The notes below the pieces were generated by a model. It made no database searches. It was not told the origin of the DNA and saw only the letters and a list, made by a program, of their open reading frames with translations. A stretch of 7,532 bases of DNA from Tannerella sp. (lineage in GTDB: Bacteria; Bacteroidota; Bacteroidia; Bacteroidales; Tannerellaceae), in the NCBI GenBank assembly GCA_031261145.1, contig JAISJX010000391.1, positions 1 through 7,532 of the forward strand, given 5' to 3'. Position 1 is the first letter of the stretch, and every line of letters begins with the position of its first letter. This document shows positions 5,032-7,532 of the stretch, piece after piece. The position numbers and the translations under genes were made by a program.

Positions 5032-7532
5032 ATGATAAAAAAAAGCAGTATCCTGATAGCCTTTCTAATAAGTTTGGCGGCAAACGCTCAAGTGCGCTTC
5101 GACGCAGACTTTGAAAGCGGTTCCATCGGCCATGTCACGCTGATTGATTCGGTAACGATCCAAACATCCGGAACAGATTCCGTATTACACCTGTCGTACA
5201 TCGTCGAATCGCGCTTTGACCCGCTCAATCCGGTTGATACCGCTTTGCCGCCAAGCGCCCGGTGGTTTTATTTCAGGGTGACGGGCGTACAAAACAAATA
5301 TATCTATTTCGATTTGAAAAACACAGACCCGTTACGCGCTGTGTATTCCTGCGATAATAAGGAATTTAAACGATTCAACGAAAGCGACGCCAGACTTGGC
5401 CGGATATCCAAATACTTTGACCGCGACACGGCCTATATCGCTTATTTTGTACCCTATACCAATGCGTTTTTGCAAGAGCGGATTGCGCAGTGGCAACAGC
5501 ATAAAGACGTAAACGTGCAAACTTTCGGGCGCAGTTTTCACAACCGGCCTATGCAACTCCTGACAATTACCGACCAAACGGTGAGCGACGAGAACAAGAT
5601 CAGAGTCTGGATGCACGCTCGTACGCACACCAGCGAAACGCCCGGATCGTGGCAGCTCGACGGACTGATAGAATCGCTGTTGTCGGACAATGCCGACGCA
5701 CGGGCGTACCGTAAAGCATTCGTATTTTATATCGTGCCGTTTGTCAATCCCGACGGGGTGGCCGAAGGGCTTTCGCGCTCAAATTCATTGGGCGTCAATC
5801 AGGAAATCAATTGGGACAGAAACGATTCGCTGACGGTTGTCGAGGTGAAAAACCTTAAACGCCAATTAACCGAACTGACGGCCAACCGCAAGTTGGATTT
5901 GGCCTTGAATATCCATTCGCAGATTAACAACAGCGCAACCTATTGGGTTCATACGGCCGGTTCGACCAATGACCGTTTTTTGTGTAAAGAGTTGCTTTTG
6001 TCTTACCGGACTATGTTTGACAACAGTTACTTAGCTCCGGGCGAGTTGAGTTTTTCCAGGGTGGCTCCCCGCTATCCCGAAGGATGGTTCTGGGATAAAT
6101 TCGGCGATCAAACGCTTGCCGTCACGATTGAAACGCCTTATACCTATTACGGGGCAAGCGATATTTGGGTGGATACGCAGAATTTACGTGATTTCGGGAA
6201 AGCTACCCTACACGCGATTGCCATGTATTTTGGCGTTTCTACGCCGGACAGAATCCTTCTTGACAACGAAAGCGCCAAAGCAAAAGGACGATGGGAGAAA
6301 GTTGAATCAGCCGGCAAAGTCTATCTGGGCGACAATTACGTCTCGGCGCAAAAGGCCAACAGCAAATTGACATATCAATACAAAAATCTGCCCGCAGGGA
6401 ACTACCAAGTCTATCGGTGGAGTGTCGGCGAAAGCAGTGAGAATCCCGCTTACGACAGCAATAAATGGGTTCCGGCAGGCGCTCATACACAAAAGAAAAC
6501 GTCCAAATTCAAATACCGGCTTACTGCCGGAAAGCCAGGCGAGATTTTCGATGCAATCATGCTGGTAAAAGACCCCGTTTTACCGGTTCAGCCATCAAAT
6601 CCGACTTCGCTGATTCCTGTTTCCCATAAAGCGTTAACAGATAAATCGTCCATCTATTACACCCATTTTTCGGCCTACCCTGCCGAACGGAAAAACCTGC
6701 CGATTGGCGTATTTGATTCGGGTACGGGAGGATTGACGGTACTTGAATCGATGCTTGTGATGGACCGGTTTAATAATAAGACCGGGGAACCGGAGGCAGA
6801 CGGCATTCCTGATTTCGCGTGTGAAAACTTCACCTACCTTGCCGATCAGGCCAATATGCCTTACGGACGTTATGCGGCGGAAAATAAGAGCGCATACTTG
6901 GAAGAACTGGCTGTAAAAGACGCCCTGTTCATGCTGAACGACCGGTTTTTCACCCGTGCAAACGAAACAAAGCCTGCCGGAAAGAAGGAAAGGGCGAAAA
7001 TCGTTGTCATAGCCTGTAATACGGCTACCGCTTATGGATTGAAAGATATTGAGCAACTGTTGGACAGCAGCCGGACGCAGGTGCATGTCATCGGAGTGGT
7101 GAATGCCGGGGTGAATGGCGCGATAGAGCACATAAAAGGAGCGGAAACGGCGGCGGTAGGCGTGATGGCTACTCCGGGCACAATCAGTTCGGGCAGTTAC
7201 GAACGGACGCTTCGAGCCGTTTTGGAGGCCAGTCATTTGCCAATCCCGCTGGAAGTGATCAATCAATCCGGCGCCGGTTTTGCCGAAGCCGTCGATGGGG
7301 AGAAGGATTTTGTGGAGAAAGGATTGACCGCTCCCCGCAGTTCGTATCGGGGGCCGTCGCTCGGAACGGGTGCGGATGATATTGACCCGGAATGGATGGA
7401 TGTGTATCGTTTTGATACGGCAAACGGCGCCCTGTTATGCGAACGCAAAGGCGATTCCCTGACTTGCGTGCAATTAAATTCGGCCGCAAACTACGCCCGT
7501 TTTCATTTGGTATCTCTTTTTGAACAATACCG
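5032..7532 (+). CDS. Exported fusion: M14 carboxypeptidase-like domain, golvesin-like domain and glutamate racemase-like domain (C-terminus beyond window)
   Basis: One uninterrupted frame of 833 codons runs off the right edge. Residues 1-19 form a signal peptide (MIKKS, hydrophobic core, cleavage likely after ANA before Q20), so export to the periplasm is expected. Residues 22-145 resemble the beta-sandwich N-domain of CCP-type carboxypeptidases (FESGSIGHV, WFYFRV, YFVPYT). Residues about 160-403 are M14-like: zinc ligands H199 and E202 (HTSE) and H295 (NIHSQ), NPDG at 239-242, substrate Arg R249, catalytic Glu E367 (TIETPY). Where the family has Asn-Arg, E258-I259 is found. Residues about 417-513 are beta-rich and resemble a golvesin C-terminal-like domain (LPAGNYQVYRW, FDAIMLV), followed by a Pro/Ser linker. 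From about 557 it resembles MurI: DSGTGG (D562), YLADQ...PYG (602-612), first catalytic Cys in ACNTAT (C662) and ATPGTISSGSY. The second MurI cysteine (CTHYP motif) would lie beyond the edge. The start is 33 bp after uup; upstream ATGs at 5011 and 5021 hit stops at once. The substrate is unknown. Confidence 0.85.
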   Translation, partial: MIKKSSILIAFLISLAANAQVRFDADFESGSIGHVTLIDSVTIQTSGTDSVLHLSYIVESRFDPLNPVDTALPPSARWFYFRVTGVQNKYIYFDLKNTDPLRAVYSCDNKEFKRFNESDARLGRISKYFDRDTAYIAYFVPYTNAFLQERIAQWQQHKDVNVQTFGRSFHNRPMQLLTITDQTVSDENKIRVWMHARTHTSETPGSWQLDGLIESLLSDNADARAYRKAFVFYIVPFVNPDGVAEGLSRSNSLGVNQEINWDRNDSLTVVEVKNLKRQLTELTANRKLDLALNIHSQINNSATYWVHTAGSTNDRFLCKELLLSYRTMFDNSYLAPGELSFSRVAPRYPEGWFWDKFGDQTLAVTIETPYTYYGASDIWVDTQNLRDFGKATLHAIAMYFGVSTPDRILLDNESAKAKGRWEKVESAGKVYLGDNYVSAQKANSKLTYQYKNLPAGNYQVYRWSVGESSENPAYDSNKWVPAGAHTQKKTSKFKYRLTAGKPGEIFDAIMLVKDPVLPVQPSNPTSLIPVSHKALTDKSSIYYTHFSAYPAERKNLPIGVFDSGTGGLTVLESMLVMDRFNNKTGEPEADGIPDFACENFTYLADQANMPYGRYAAENKSAYLEELAVKDALFMLNDRFFTRANETKPAGKKERAKIVVIACNTATAYGLKDIEQLLDSSRTQVHVIGVVNAGVNGAIEHIKGAETAAVGVMATPGTISSGSYERTLRAVLEASHLPIPLEVINQSGAGFAEAVDGEKDFVEKGLTAPRSSYRGPSLGTGADDIDPEWMDVYRFDTANGALLCERKGDSLTCVQLNSAANYARFHLVSLFEQY

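Noticed and set aside
5011..5035. ATG codons at 5011 and 5021 as alternative starts of the fusion gene
   Set aside because: They are out of frame and terminate after a few codons. Only the ATG at 5032 gives the signal peptide.
6634..7266. 210-codon minus-strand open frame
   Set aside because: It is antisense to the racemase-like domain, whose plus-strand motifs are clear; the minus-strand product has no recognisable family features.
6559..7532. Separate racemase gene beginning at the internal ATG at 6559
   Set aside because: That Met sits in the last strand of the preceding beta-domain (FDAIMLV), the frame is continuous, and no stop or promoter element separates the domains.

Overview
The window looks like chromosomal DNA from a member of the Bacteroidota, most likely order Bacteroidales. 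The evidence is two copies of the Bacteroidota -7 promoter element TACCTTTG, start codons preceded by A-rich sequence with no clear Shine-Dalgarno site, a typical Bacteroidota signal peptide (basic start, hydrophobic core, Ala-Asn-Ala then Gln), and protein sequences of Bacteroidales type. No tRNA, rRNA, CRISPR array or intact insertion sequence was seen.

Layout. Positions 1-1060 (minus strand) hold kbl, glycine C-acetyltransferase, whose C-terminal end is cut off by the window edge. Positions 1061-1623 form an intergenic region with two divergent promoters. Between them lie three repeat structures: a 113-bp imperfect inverted repeat built of four related near-palindromes, a short TCTGCG-type repeat, and five head-to-tail 8-bp units ending at the guaB promoter. 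On the plus strand follow guaB (1624-3114), an IMP dehydrogenase closely resembling the Tritrichomonas foetus enzyme, and uup (3130-4998), an ABC-F ATPase 15 bp downstream. From 5032 to beyond the right edge is one long uninterrupted reading frame encoding a predicted exported multidomain protein.

The last gene is the most unusual item. In a single frame it encodes a signal peptide, an N-terminal domain like that of cytosolic carboxypeptidases (CCP/Nna1 type), an M14 zinc carboxypeptidase-like catalytic domain, a beta-rich segment resembling the golvesin C-terminal-like domain, and a glutamate racemase (MurI)-like domain with the DSGxGG, PYG and ACNTA motifs. In the M14 domain the zinc ligands and catalytic Glu are present, but the usual substrate-binding Asn-Arg pair appears to be replaced by Glu-Ile. 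An exported M14-plus-glutamate-racemase fusion suggests handling of D-/L-glutamate from cell-wall peptides or polyglutamate; that role is inference.

The remaining genes are housekeeping: threonine/glycine metabolism (kbl), guanine nucleotide synthesis (guaB) and ribosome- or DNA-associated ABC-F function (uup). guaB, uup and possibly the fusion gene may share a transcript because they are close together and co-oriented, but their functions do not obviously form one pathway.
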